Shown: positions 1 to 12,613, counted from the first letter of the stretch. The stretch is 64,000 nucleotides of DNA from Camelus bactrianus (GCF_048773025.1 NC_133546.1:84325816-84389815); one strand, 5' to 3'. Numbers and translations: made by a program. The notes: a model not told the origin generated them from the letters alone.

Positions 1-3000
1 CTAGATGTACACATGCCCTTTATGATAGAAGAAAGAAAGACTCTCCACATGCTCCATTTTGGCATCTGAATATGTGTGGAAGCCGTCCTTCAACTACTTT
101 ATTGGGAACATAGGTGTTCTGAGTTAGGGGAATTATGCTACTTACCTATCTATTGGGAGGCACTCGCTCCAACTAGGTTTTCTAATGCAAATGGCCTATC
201 CCATGAAACAGCTGTAGGAAATATGCTGAGAAATCAGAAAAGTGTTTCTAGTATACCCATGCCTTTTATGCTAGATGAAAGAACGGCATTCCACATGCTC
301 CATTCTGGGATCCAAATGAGTGTGGAAGCCTTCCTTCATATAGCTTGTTGGGAACAGAGTTGTTCTGTGTTCTGGGAACTGCACAACTTAAATATCTATG
401 GGGAGGCATTTACTTCAACTCATATATCCAGAGCAAACAGCTATTCCCTTTAAAAAGGCTCTAGGAAACATGCTGAGAAATCCCAGTAAGTTTTTCTAGA
501 TGTAACCATGCTCTTTATGCTAGATGAAATAGTGCCTCTCCACATGCTCCATTTGCGATCTGAATGTGTGTGGAAGCTGCTCTCAAAAGATTGTTGGTCA
601 CACAGGTGTTCTGTGTTAAAGGAACTATGCTACTTACTTATTTATGGGGAGGGACTTGCTCCAACTAGTTTTTCCTGCACAAGCTTCCTTTCCCTTGAAA
701 ACAGCCCTAGGAAACATGCTGAGAAATCAGAGTACGTGTTTCTAGATATACCCATGCTTTTTATGCTAGATGAGAGACTGGCTATCCCCATGCTCCATTC
801 TGGAATCCTAATGTGTGTGGAAGTCGTCCTTCATCCAGCTTTTTGGGAATACCAGGTTTTTATGTTAGGGGAAGTATTCTACTTAATTATCTAAGGGGAG
901 GCACTAGCTCCAATACTGTTTTCAATTGCAAACTGCCTTTCTGTTGAAACTAACTCTAGGAAACATGATGAAATATCAGAGAATTTGTTTCTAGATATAA
1001 CCAAGTGCTTTATAGTAGATGAAATAATGCCTCTCCACATTCTCCATTCTGCGATCTGAATCTGCGTGGATGACCTGCTAAATTAGTTTGTTTGGAACAC
1101 ATGTGTTTTGTTTTATGGGAACTACGCTACTTACCTATCTATGAGGAGGCACTTGCTCCAAGACGGTTTTCCAGGCAAACTGCCTTTCCCGTGGAACCAA
1201 CTGTAGGAAAGATGCTGAGAAATAAGTGTAAGTATTTCTAGATGTAACCATGCCCTTTATGCTAGATGAAAGAAAGCCTCTCCATTTGCTCCATACTGGG
1301 ATCCGAATGTGTGTGGAAGCCACCCTTCAACTAGCTTGTTGGAAACACAGGTGTTCTGTGTTAGGGGAACTAAGCTACTTACATATCTATTGGGAGACAC
1401 TCGCTCCAACTCGGTTTTGAATTGCAAACTGCCTTTCCCTTGAGACCGGCTGTGAGAAACATGCTGAGAAATCAGAGTAAGTGTTTGTAGATATACCCAT
1501 GTCTTTTATGCTAGATGAAAGAATGCTTCTCCACATCTCCATTCTGGGATATGAATATGTGTGGAAGCCTTCCTTCAAATATTTTGTTGGGAACACAGTG
1601 TTTTGAAGTTTGCCGAACTACGCTACTTACATATGTATGGCGTGGCAATCACTCCAACTCGGTTTTGAAGTGCAAACTGCCTTTCCTTTAAAACTGGTTC
1701 TAGGAAACAGGCTGAGAATTCAGAGTGTATATAGCTGTACAGATGTCCTTTGTGCTAGATGAAAGAATGCCAGTCCACAAGTTCCTTAATTGGTTCGGAA
1801 TATGTGTGCAAGCTGTCTTTCACATAGCTTGTTCAGAACACATAGTTTCTGTGTTAAAGTAACTACATTACATTAATACATATGGGGATGCAGGAGCTCC
1901 AACTATGTTTTCCAGCACAAACTGCTGTTCCATTGAACCCGGCTCTAGGAAACTTGCTGAGAAATCTGAGTGTTTGTGTTAGATGTACCCAAGCCCTTTG
2001 TGCAAGATGAATGAACACTTCTCCACAAGTTCTATTCTGGGATCCTAATGTGGGTGTAAGGCCTCCTTCACCTAGCTTGTTATGAACACATAGTTCCTGT
2101 GTTGTGGGAACTACTCTACTTACAAACCTATATGGAGGCACTTGCTCCAACTCTGTTTTCCAGGCAAACTGCCTTTCCCTCGAAACCTGCTCTAGGAAAC
2201 ATGCTGAGAAATCAAAGTGTTTCTAGATGTATACATTCCCTTTCTGCTAGATGAATTAATGCCTCACCACATGTTCCATTCTGGAATACGAATGCCTGTG
2301 GAAGCTGTCCGTCAACTATCTGGTTGGGAACACAGAGATTCTGAGTTAGGGGAACTACACAAGTTACATACGTATGGGGAGGCAATAGTTCCAACTCGGT
2401 TTTCCAGGAAAAACTGCCTTTCCCTTGAAACCGGCTCCAGGAAACATGCTGAGAATTCAGAGTGTTTCTAAATGTACATATGCCTTTCAGCTAGATGAAT
2501 GAACGCTTCTCCACACGTTCCATTCTGGGAACCGAATGTTGGGAAGACTTCCTTAATCTAGCTTGGTGGAAAACCATAGTTACTGTATTAAGGGAACAAT
2601 GTTACTTAGAGACCAATTGGGAGGCAATCACTCCTACATATTTTTCTAGGTCAAAATTCCTTTCCCTTGAAACCGGCTCAAGGAAACATGCTGGGAAATC
2701 AGAGTACTGGTTCTTAAATCTAATCATGCCCTTTATGCTACATGAATGAACGCCTCTCCACATGTTCCTATCTGGGATCCGAGTGTGTGTGGAAGCAGTC
2801 CTTCACTTAGCTTGTTGGGAACACATATTTCCTGTGTTAGTGGAGCTTCGCAACTTACAAACGTATGGGGAAATCACACATTCCAGCTTGGTTTTCCAGA
2901 GTAAACTGCCTTTCCTTTTAACCCGGCTCTGGGAAACACGCTGAGAAATCAGAGTAATTGTTTCTAGCTGTACCCATGCCCTTTGAGCTAGAAGAAAGAA

Positions 3001-5522
3001 CTCTTCTCCACATGTTCCATTCTGGTATCTGAATATGTGTGGAAGACTTCTTTAACCAAGCTTGATGGGAACACATTGTTTCTGTGTTGGAGGAACTCGC
3101 TACCTACAGATTGATGGGAGGCACTCGCTCCAAAATAGTTTTCCTGCACAAACTACCTTTGTCTTGAAACAGGCCCTATGAAACATGCTAAGAATTCAGA
3201 GTCATTGTTTCTAAATGTACCAATCCTCTAAATGCTAGATGAACTTAATGCCTCTCTACATGTTTCATTCTGAGATCCAAATGTGTATGTAAGCTATTCT
3301 TCAACTAGTTTGTTGGGAACACAGAGTTTCTGTGTTAGGGGAATACTCTATTTACAAATCAATACGGAGGCACTCAGTCCAACTCGGTTTTCCAGCGCTA
3401 TCTTCTTTCCCTTGAAACTGCTTCTAGGAAACATGTGGAGAATTAAGACTAACTGTATCTTTAGATACCTATGCCCTTTATGCTAGAAGAAAGAACGAAT
3501 CTCCACATGCTCCATTCTGGGATCCTAATGTGTGTGAAAGCCATCCTTCATCTAGCTTGCTTTGAACACATGGTTTCTGTGGCATGAGAACTACACTACT
3601 TACATATCCATGGGGAGGCACTTGTTCCTACTCGGTTTTCCAGTGCAAACTGCCTTTCCCTTGAAACTGGCTGTAGTAAACATGCTGAGAAATCAGAAGA
3701 ATTATTTCTAGATGTACTCATTCCCTTTCTGCTAGCTGAAAGAACACCTGTCCCCATGCTCCATTCTGGGATCCGAATGTGTGTGGAAGCCATCCCTCAG
3801 AGTTTTGGGAACACTGGGTTTCTGTATTAGGGGAATTATTCTAGTTATATATCTATGGGGATGCAATCACTCTAACACAATTTTCCAGGGCAAAGTGCCA
3901 TTCCCTTGAAACCGGCTCTAGGAAACATGCTGAGAAATCACAGAAAGTTTTTCTAGATGTACCCATGCCCTTTATGCTCCATGAAAGAACACCTCCCCAC
4001 ATTGTCCATTTGGGATCCTAATGTATATGCAAGCTGTCCTTCATCTAGCTTGCTTTGGACACAGGGCTTCTGTTTGATGAGAACTATGCTATTTACATAT
4101 CCATCAGGAGGCGCTTGCTTCTAATCAGTTTTCTGGAGCAAACTGCCTTTCCTTTGAAACCGGCTGTAGGAAACATGCTGAGAAATCAGAGAATTTATTC
4201 CTAGATGTACCCATACTCTTTATGCTAAGTGAAAGAACTCCTCTCCACATGCTTCATTGTGGGATCTGAATGTGTGTGGAAGTCGGCCTTAAACTAGCTT
4301 GTATGGAACACAGGAATTCTGTGTTAGGGGAACTATGCAACTTACCTATCTTTAGGGAGGCAATTGCACCAAATTGGATTTCCAGTGCAAAGTGAATTTC
4401 CCTTGAAACCAACTCTAGGAAACATGCTGAGAAAGCAGAGTAAGTGTTCATATAAGACATCCTTCCCCTAGCTAGTGGGTAACACGGGGTTTTTGGGTTA
4501 GCAGAACAATGCTACTTACATATCTTTGGGGAAGCCCTGTCTCCAGCTCGGTTTTCCAGCACAAACTGCCTGTGCCTTGAAACCGCCTGTAGGAAACATG
4601 CTGAGAAAACAGAGTAAGGGTTTCTAGATGTACCCATGCCCTTTATGTTAGGTTAAAGAATGCCTCTCTACATGCTCCATTCTGGGATCTGAATGTGTCT
4701 GGAAGACTTCCTTCAAATAGCTTGTTGGGAACACAGGTGTTCTGTGTTAGAGGAACTATGCAAGTGACCTATCTGGAGGCACTCACTCCAAATCTGTTTT
4801 TCAGTGCAAACTGCCTTTCTCTTAAAATTGGCTCTAGGAAACATGCTGAGTTATCAGATAAGTGTTTCTAGGTGTACCTATGCCTTTTATGCTAGATGAA
4901 AGAGTGCCTCTCCACTTGCTCCATATAGGGATCCGAATGTGTGTGGCTATAGGAAAAAAAGCTGAGAAATATGGGTAAGTGTTAGAAACCCTTGCCCTTT
5001 AGGCTACCTGAATGAATTCTTCTCCACATATCCATTCTGGGATCCAATGTGTGTGCACTCCATCCTTCATCTAACTTGTAGGGAACACAGATTCTGTGTT
5101 AGGGAGACAGGCCTACCCATATATATAAGGGGAAGCACTAGCTCCAACTCGGTTTTCCAATGCAAGCTACCTTTAATTGAAACCGGACCTAGAAACATGC
5201 TGAAAAATCTGGGTCAGTGTTTCTACATGTACCCTTGTACTTTAGGCTAGCTCAAGGAATGTTTCTCAACATGTTCTATTCTGGGATTTGAATGTGTGTG
5301 GAAACCTTCCTTCACCTACCTTGTGTGCAGAGAGATTCTGTTTTATGGAGACCGGCTTACCTATATATATAAGGGGTGGCACTTGCTCCAACTCCGTTTT
5401 CTATTGCAAACTTCCTTTACCTTGAAATAGGCCCCAAGAAACATGGTTAGAAATGAGAGTAACTGTTTGTAGATGTACCTTTGCCCTTTAGGCTAGTTGA
5501 ATGTATGCCTCTTCACATATTA
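1..5522. repeat. Tandem satellite array, ~247-bp monomer
   Basis: A landmark near 'aaacatgctgagaaatc' recurs at about 223, 469, 716, 965, 1212, 1461, 1709, 1954, 2201, 2446, 2688, 2938, 3185, 3433, 3682, 3927, 4175, 4424, 4598, 4843, 4957, 5197 and 5443. The spacing is 242-250 bp except for two shortened units (4424-4598 and 4843-4957). That gives about 22 visibly diverged head-to-tail monomers, and the array runs off the left edge of the window. Other recurring blocks are 'ccattctgggatccgaatg', 'gaggcactcgctccaactc' and 'tttcccttgaaaccggct'. Short reading frames here recur with the monomer period and are not genes. I do not recognise the family; a centromeric, pericentromeric or subtelomeric satellite is the natural reading. 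Confidence 0.95.
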
Positions 5523-5537
5523 AAATCTTGGAACTGA
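5523..5537. repeat. Left target-site duplication of the satellite-embedded L1
   Basis: The bases 'aaatcttggaactga' here match 'aaatctcagaactga' at 12,350-12,364 at 13 of 15 positions. Satellite sequence lies on the outer side of both copies, so this is the duplicated insertion site of the L1 between them. Confidence 0.75.
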
Positions 5538-7180
5538 GGAAGCCAAGATGGTGGAGTAGAAGGATACTCATAGCACACCCTCTCCCACAAATGCACCAAG
5601 ACTCACATCCACAGTCCCACTCAGCCAACCAGAGCACCTGTGGAACTCCAACAGGATATTGTCCTCTTCAAAAGATAGAGACTCCAAAAATCTAGTAGGA
5701 GAAAAGGAAAAAAGAAAGAAGAAATGGCAAAGAAGAGTGGGACGGGTCCTGGGGGAGGGAGCAGAAAAGAAGGACTGGTGCTAATTTGGTGGGTCTCCCC
5801 TCTCCAACTGAGAGACTAGCAGGAGAGAGGGGGAGCCTCTGAGGCTCGGATCTGTACAGAGCAGCCCTTGACCAACAGAACTAAGTTAAACAGGCACAGG
5901 GGTTCCCTGCAACACCCAGCCTGAGACACGGGCCAGCAGCCAGGGCCAGGACCAGACTGCCCAAGGCAGGTGGAGGATGGGGGCAGCTGCACTGAGGCAG
6001 CCCCAGGGGGCTGCAGAGGGCTGTGCAACATGGGTGTGGGTGCACAGGGTAGAAAAACCTGGGCCCTCCATAAAACAACATGGTTGACATGCCCTGGGGG
6101 AAGGATGCATACCCTCATATATGAAAACCCATGGAAAGTTTTCAGGTGAAGAGAGGCTGGCCTCAGGCACAGTCACAATATCCTCTGGTGCTTAGCACCC
6201 AAGTGGGGTTAGGGGCAATACCTCCATCCGCACATAAGGACTTAGACTCAAGGGCCAGGAAGAGACTTGACAACAGCCTGAGGCAGATAGAATCTTTCCG
6301 TCCTGGTCCCTCAGAAAACTTACTCTGCCAAGACAAACAAGGAGCTGGGTTTTGGCCCTCGGCAGGGACAAGGATGTTCCTCAGTCTTCCCTGAGACCAC
6401 CTGTGGAGCACGGACCCAGGCAGAGAGCCCAGCAGCACAAAGCAGCAAAGCGACAGGCACCAGGAGAATGAGGGTGGCCCCAGAATTTTGGGCAGGAATG
6501 CAGCCCCTGAACACAGTGCTGGGAGGGGGAGTGACGCACCCTTCTACCTGGCCAGTCTGCAAAATCTGACTGTGGCATCGGGAGGGGCAGTGACATGCCC
6601 GCCCATAGCAAAGGAGAGCTGCACCTGACTCAGTGTTGGGAGGAGGCACAATCTGCTTGCTGACAGGCACTGGGAGCAGCACAGACAAGGGTGCCAATGG
6701 ACGGCCTCTGGAAACAGCAAGCTGAGCTTCCAAAACAGGATAAACACAGATAGATCTCACATCAAAAGCACACAGTCTACAGGAGAACACTGAGCCCTCC
6801 TTTTTTGTTTTTTTAAAACTGTTTTTACCTGTTATATTTTCTATCACCCTTTTAATTTTTACTTCTTAATTCATTTTTATTTCTCTTGGCTTTGATGTCC
6901 TGTTATTGATTACACACAGGTTTCAGATACATCTTTTCCACTTTTCTCCTTTTTTAAAGGTTTTTAAATGACATCTCAACCAGATTGCTATTCTGCTTCA
7001 ACTTGCTCTTCTATCATTCATTATACACTCTTTTCAAACCTTTTTTCTCCATTCTTTTAAAATTCTTTCTCTCCTTTTTTCTAAGTCTTATTCCTAAATA
7101 GGCATTAGATAGATAAATTCCTTAAGGAGAACAATAGATAACTGATACTCCATAAACCACAGTGCCAGAGAGGCATGAGC
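5538..7180 (+). promoter_or_regulatory. L1 5' UTR / internal promoter region
   Basis: About 1.6 kb lies between the L1 5' end and ORF1. The first 1.25 kb is much richer in G and C than the surroundings, and the last 0.35 kb is T-rich. L1 5' UTRs carry the internal RNA polymerase II promoter; its activity here is inferred from position, and no transcription start can be read. Open frames on either strand here look incidental. Confidence 0.7.
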
Positions 7181-7183
7181 ATG

Positions 7184-8076
7184 ATGAAGAAGCAGAGAAA
7201 GCATCCCCAATTAAAAGACCAAGAGAAATCGCCTGAAAGAAAATCAATGAAATAGACATTGATAGCCTACTAGATCAACATTTCAAAAAAGGACTGATCA
7301 AAGTATTGAGGGAACTAAAAGAGATAGTGTTTAGAGAAATAAAATATACCAAAAATGAAATTGAAGCTATAAAGAAGAGCCAAGTAGAATTGATAAACTC
7401 ATTGACTTAGATGAGGAATGATCTAATGGCTGAGCAAACCAGACTAGAAAATGCAGAGGAACGAATTAGTGACCTAGAAGACAGGACAATAGAAAGCACC
7501 CAATGAGAAGAGCTACAAGATAAACAAATTAAAATAAATGAAAATGACATAAGGGACCTATGGGATAATATAAATCATCCCAATCTTCCCATAATAGGGG
7601 TCCCAGAAGGGGGAGAAAGATCAAAGGGGATTGAAAAGGTTTTTGAAGAAATCATGACTGAAAACTTCCCAAACGTAAAGAAGGAATCAGATATCCAAGT
7701 ATAGGAAGCTCAGAGGGCCCCAAACAGGAAGAACCCAAAAAGACCCACACCAACACATATCATAATCATGATGGCCAGAGTCAAGGATAAAGAAATGATC
7801 CTAAAGTCAGCAAGAGAAAAGCAAAGAGGGAGTTACAAGGGAACCGCCATAAGACTTTCAGCTGATTTCTCTACACAAACACTACAGGCCAGAAGGGAGT
7901 GGCAAAATATATTCAAAGCCCTGAATGAAAAAATGATGCAGCCTAGTATACTTTGTCCAGCAAGGCTATCCTTTAGGATAGAAGGAGAGACAAAGAATTT
8001 CACAGACAAGAAAAAACTACAAGAGTTTAGCAACACTAAGCCCATGCTAAAAGAAATATTGAAAGGTGTATTCTAA
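7184..8076 (+). pseudogene. L1 ORF1 (RNA-binding chaperone), interrupted
   Basis: The frame starts 'atgaagaagcagagaaagc', the usual L1 ORF1 beginning. It soon meets stop codons, so no full ORF1p can be made. The C-terminal third is open from 7,768 to the stop at 8,074-8,076. It shows the conserved C-terminal domain, including 'KDKE..LKSAREKQ', 'RLSADFS', 'LQARREW' and 'PARLSFR'. In working L1 the trimeric ORF1 protein coats the L1 RNA and acts as a nucleic-acid chaperone. Confidence 0.88.
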
Positions 8077-8244
8077 ATAGAAAAGCAGCAGGATGCTACA
8101 TAAATGAGAAACTCACAACTGGAAAGGTGATAACTCATGAATTACAAATAAAATAAACACAAAATTATAAAAGAAGGCATATAAATCATTGAGAGTGGGA
8201 GAGGGAGGGAGGAAAATATAGAATTTTTTTCTTTTTTAAATTTC

Positions 8245-9938
8245 TTGTTCTCAGTAGAACATGTACTTGGGCACAAAAGAAACCTCAAAAATTTCAAGAA
8301 GATAGAAATTATCTCAAGCATCTATACTGACAACAATGCCATAAAACTAGAAATCAACAACAGAGAAACAAAGAAGAAGAAAAGGAAAGCTTGGAGATTA
8401 AACAAATTGTTATTAAAAAAAAAATGAGTCAATGAGGAAGTGAAAGCTGAAATTATAAAATACCTTGAGACAAATGACAATGAAAGCATAACCACACAAA
8501 ATTTATGGGACACAGCAAAGGCAGTGCTAAGAGGGAATTTTATAGCAATACAGCCCTTCCTCTAAAAAGAAGAAAAATCTCAAATAAACAATTTAACCCA
8601 CCAGCTGAATGAACTAGAAAAAGAAGACCAAAAAACCCCAAAAGGCAGCAGAAGGAAGGAAATTATAAAGATTAGGGAGGAAATAAAGAAAATAGAGATT
8701 AACAAGACCATAGGTAAAATCAACCAAACCAAAATTTGGTTGTTTGAAAAAGTAAATAAAATCGACAAAACTCTGGCCAAACTCACAAAGAAGAAAAAAT
8801 AGAGAGCACAAATTAGCCAAAAAAAGAAAGGAAATGGAGAAATTGCAACAAACAAAATAGAAATACAGACTACCATTTGAGAATATTATGAAAAACTATA
8901 TGTAACAAAACTGGTTAACCTACAGGAGATGGACAAGTTTCTGGAAACATTCTGTCCACCAAGACTGAATCAATAAATACTGACCACTTGAACAAACTGA
9001 TAACTAGAAATGAAATCTAATTTGCAATAAGAAACCTCCCTATAAATAAAAATCCAGGACCTGATGGCTTCACCGGGGAATTGTACAAAGCATGCAAAGA
9101 AGAACTGATACCAGTCCTTCTCAAACTCTTCCAGAAGATTGAAAAGTAGGGAATGCTCCCAAACTCATTCTATAAAGCCAACATCACCCTGATACCACAA
9201 CCAGGCAAAGACACTACCAAAAAATAAAATTATAGACCTATATCACTGATGAACATAGATGCCAAAATCTTCATCAAAATATTAGCAAATAGAATCCAAC
9301 AACACATAAAAAAGATTATACTTCATGACCAAGTGGTGTTCATCCCAGGGACACAAGGGTGTTTCAACATATGCAAATCAATCAATGTAATACATCACAT
9401 CAACAAGAGAAAAGACAAAAACCACATGATCATCTCAATAGATAAAGAAAAAACATTTGATAAAATTCAACACCAATTTATGATAAAAACTGTCACCAAA
9501 GTATGGATAGAAGGAACATATCTACATATAAAAGCTATATATGACAAACCTACAGCCACAATAGAACAAAATGGTGAAAAACTCAAAAGCTTCCCACTAA
9601 AATATGGGACAAGGATGCCCACTATCACCACTCCTATTCAACACAGTGTTGGAAGTCCTAGCCACAGCAATCAGACAAGAGAGAGAAATAAAAGGATCCA
9701 AGTTGGAAAAGAAGTGATAAAAGTGTCACTATATGCCGACAACAAGTTACTATATATACAAAACCCTAAAAGGTCCACACAAAAACTACTAGAGCTGATC
9801 AAAGAATTCAGCAAGGTATCAGGTTACAAGATTAACATTCAAATATCTGTTGCATTTCTTTACACTGATTATGAATCAACAGAAATAGAAAGTAAGGAAA
9901 CAATCCCCTTTAAAATAGCACCCAAAGTAATAAAATAA
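8245..9938 (+). pseudogene. L1 ORF2 first part: endonuclease missing, reverse transcriptase present
   Basis: Translation from 8,245 gives 'VLGHKRNLKNFKKIEIISS', which in L1 ORF2 lies just after the endonuclease domain, so that domain is deleted. The reverse-transcriptase region follows. The longest open stretch, 9,249-9,938, contains '[19 protein letters not shown]', the block before the palm, and a 'YADNKLLYI' motif where active enzymes have Y-A-D-D. The second catalytic aspartate is therefore replaced by asparagine. Several stops and frame changes lie between the open stretches. The reading continues beyond the nested element, from about 10,635. Confidence 0.88.
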
Positions 9939-10008
9939 CAAGGAACAAATCTAACCAAGGAGGTTAACGAATTATACACAGAAAACTATGAACCAATGAT
10001 GAAGGATG

Positions 10009-10628
10009 TTTCCATGTCTTGACTATTGTAGGTAATGCTGCTATGAACATTGGGGTGCAGGTGTCACCTACAGCCTAAATGTCCATTAACAAATAACTGG
10101 ATAAAGAAGTGGTACATATAAACAATGGAATACTACTCAGCAATAAAAGCTGACAACATAATGCCATTTGCAACAACATGGATGTTCGTGGAGAATGTCA
10201 TTAAAGTGAAGTAAGCCAGAAAGAGAAAGAAAAATACCATATGAGATTGCTCATCTGTGGAATCTAAAAAAACACAACAAAACAAAACCAACAAACAAAA
10301 AACCCAAAAAACAAACAAACAAAAAAAAACAAATCATAAATACAAACAGAAGTAGACTCATAGATATAGAATACAAACTTGTGGTTGTCAAGGGGGCAGG
10401 GGGTGGGAAGAGATAGACTAGGATTTCAGAGTTTTAGAATAGATAAACCAGATTACACTGTACAGCACAGGGAAATATATACAAGATCTTATGGTAGCTC
10501 ACAGAGAAAAAAATGTGACAATCAATATATATATATATGTTCATGTATAACTGAAAAAATTGTGCTCTACACTGGAAATTGACACAACATTGTAAAATGA
10601 TTATAAATCAATAAAAAATTTAAAAAAA
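10009..10628 (+). mobile_element. Nested L1 3' fragment with 5' inversion
   Basis: A second young L1 copy interrupts ORF2 of the larger element. The duplicated site is 'tgatgaagga' (about 9,998-10,007 and again about 10,631-10,640). Its first ~65 bases, starting 'gtttccatgtcttgactat', are in reverse orientation. They are the reverse complement of the segment that should directly precede the sense part beginning 'cctaaatgtccattaac'. That arrangement is the signature of twin priming during insertion. The rest is sense ORF2 tail and 3' UTR ending in an A-rich tail. Confidence 0.85.
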
Positions 10629-10634
10629 ATTGAT

Positions 10635-12020
10635 GAAGGAAATTAAAGAAGACTTTAAAAATTGGAAAGGTATCCCATGCTCTTGGATTGGAAGAATCAA
10701 TATTGTTAAAATGGTCACACTGCACAAGACAATTGACATATTTAATGCAATCCCTATCAAATTACCCAGGACATATTTCGCAGAACTAGAATAAATCATA
10801 ATAAAATTTATATGGAACCATCAAAGACCTAGAATTACCAAAGCATTACTGAAGAGAAAGAAAGAGGCTGGAGGAATAATTCTCCAACACTTCAGACAAT
10901 ACTATAGAGCTACAGTTATTAAGACAGCATGGTATTGGTACAAAAACAGACATATAGACCAATGGAACAGAAAAGAGAACCCAGAAACGAACCCACAAGC
11001 TTTTGGTCAACTAATCTTTGATGAAGGAAGCAAGAATATACAATGGAATAAAGACTGACTCTTCAGCAAATGGTATTGGGAAAACTGGACAGCAGCATGT
11101 AAAACAATGAAGCTAGAACACTCCCTTAACAACATACACAAAAATAAACTCAAAATGTATCAAAGACTTAAATATAAGACAAGATACAATAAGAGGGAAA
11201 CATAGGCAAAACATTATCTGACATACATATCAAAATTTTTCTCCTAGTAGAAGTAAAAGCAAGAATAAATAAATGGGACCTAATGAAATTTACAAGATTC
11301 TGCACAGCAAAGGAAACCATAAGTAAAATAAAAAGACAACCTACGGAATGGGAGAAAATTTTGCAAATGAAATCGATAAAGGCTTGATCTCCAGAATATA
11401 TAAGCAGCTCATATGACTCAAAAAGAAAAAAATAAAAGACACAATCCAAAAATGGGCAGAAGATCTAAAGAAGCAATTCTCCAAGGAAGACATACAAATG
11501 ATCAATAGACACATGAAAAAATGTTCAATATCACTAATTATCAGAAAAATGCAAATCAAAACTACAATGAGGTATCACCTCACACCAGTCAGAATGGCCA
11601 TCATTGAAAAGTCCACAAATGACAAATGCTGGAGAGGCTGTGGAGAAAAGGGAACTCTCCTACACTGCTGGTAGGAATGCAGTTTGGTGCAGCCCCTGTG
11701 GAAAACAGTATGGAGATTCCTCAAAAGACTAGGAATAGACTTACCGTATGACCCAGGAATCCCACTCCTGGGCATATATCCAGAAGGACCCCTACTTCAG
11801 GATGACACATGCACCCCAATGTTCATAGCAGCTTTACAATAGCCAAGACATGGTAACAGCCTAAATGTCCAACAGATGACTGGATAAAGAAGAAGTGGTA
11901 TATTTATACAATGGAATAATATTCAGCCATAAAACCCGACAACATAATGCCATTTGCAGTAACATGGATGTTCCTGGAGAATGTCATTCTAAGTGAAGTA
12001 AGACAGAAAGAGAAAGAAAA
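10635..12020 (+). pseudogene. L1 ORF2 C-terminal part
   Basis: ORF2 of the satellite-embedded L1 resumes after the nested copy. Recognisable blocks include 'atcccatgctcttggattgg', 'accaatggaacagaaaagag' and the region 'cactcctgggcatatatcc', all from the thumb and C-terminal part of L1 ORF2. The frame is broken in several places. Confidence 0.85.
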
Positions 12021-12349
12021 ATGCCATAAGAGATCACTCATATGTGGAATCAAAAAATAAAAAAAAGCATAAATACAAAACCAAAATAGACTCAGAGACA
12101 CAGAATACAAACTTGTGGCTGCCAAGGAGGAGGGGGGTGGGAAGAGATAGATTGGGATTTCAAAATTGTAGAATAGTTAAACAAGATTATACTGTATAGC
12201 ACAGGGAAATATATACAAGATGTTATGGTAGCTCACAGAGAGAAAAATATGAAATATATGTTCATGTATAACTGAAAAATTGTGCTCTAAATAGGAAATT
12301 GACACTACATTGTATAATGACTATAAATCAATAAAAAATGTTAAAAAAT

Positions 12350-12613
12350 AAATCTCAGAACTGAATGTGTGTGGAAGCCATCCATCACCTACCTTTTTGC
12401 GAACACTGAGTTTCATTGATTTGGACACAGTCATACCTATATGTATATATGGGGAGGCACTCTCTCCACCTCGATTTTCCTTCGCAAACTGCCTTTACCT
12501 TGAAACCGGCTCTGGGAAACATGGTGAGAACTCAGGGAGAGTGATTCTATATTTACCCTTGCCCTTTAGGCTAGCTGAATGTATGCTTCTCCACATGTTC
12601 CATTCTGGGATCC
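12350..12613. repeat. Last satellite monomer, right of the L1
   Basis: Satellite resumes with 'ctgaatgtgtgtggaagcc' and includes the marker 'gaaaccggctctgggaaac' and the closing block 'tccattctgggatcc'. It amounts to about one monomer. It ends abruptly at about 12,613, where degenerate telomere-like repeats begin without a spacer. With 1-5,522 this shows that the array was continuous before the L1 inserted. Confidence 0.9.

Larger units (their letters stand above)
5538..12349 (+). mobile_element. Near-full-length L1 inserted in the satellite
   Basis: This LINE-1 begins with the typical 5' end 'gccaagatggtggagtag' and ends in the young camelid-type 3' UTR plus an A-rich tail. The order is 5' UTR (to about 7,180), ORF1 (7,184-8,076), a short spacer, ORF2 (from about 8,245) and 3' UTR (about 12,020-12,349). 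ORF2 lacks its endonuclease-coding first part: sequence jumps from the spacer to a point equivalent to roughly residue 225-230. Several stops interrupt both frames, so the copy is dead. A second L1 fragment is nested at about 10,009-10,628. The insertion splits one satellite monomer and has a 15-bp target duplication, so it is younger than the array. Confidence 0.93.

Noticed and set aside
1-5522. Possible CRISPR-like array
   Set aside because: Units are about 247 bp, contiguous, without unique spacers, in a mammalian genome; this is a tandem satellite.
1-5695. Many 60-128 aa open frames in the left 5.5 kb
   Set aside because: They recur with the 247-bp monomer on both strands, share the same peptide blocks and have no start signal or domain; they are satellite artefacts.
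6320-6847. A 175-aa minus-strand frame in a GC-rich stretch
   Set aside because: It lies antisense in the L1 5' UTR, overlaps several other frames, and has no family match that I can see.
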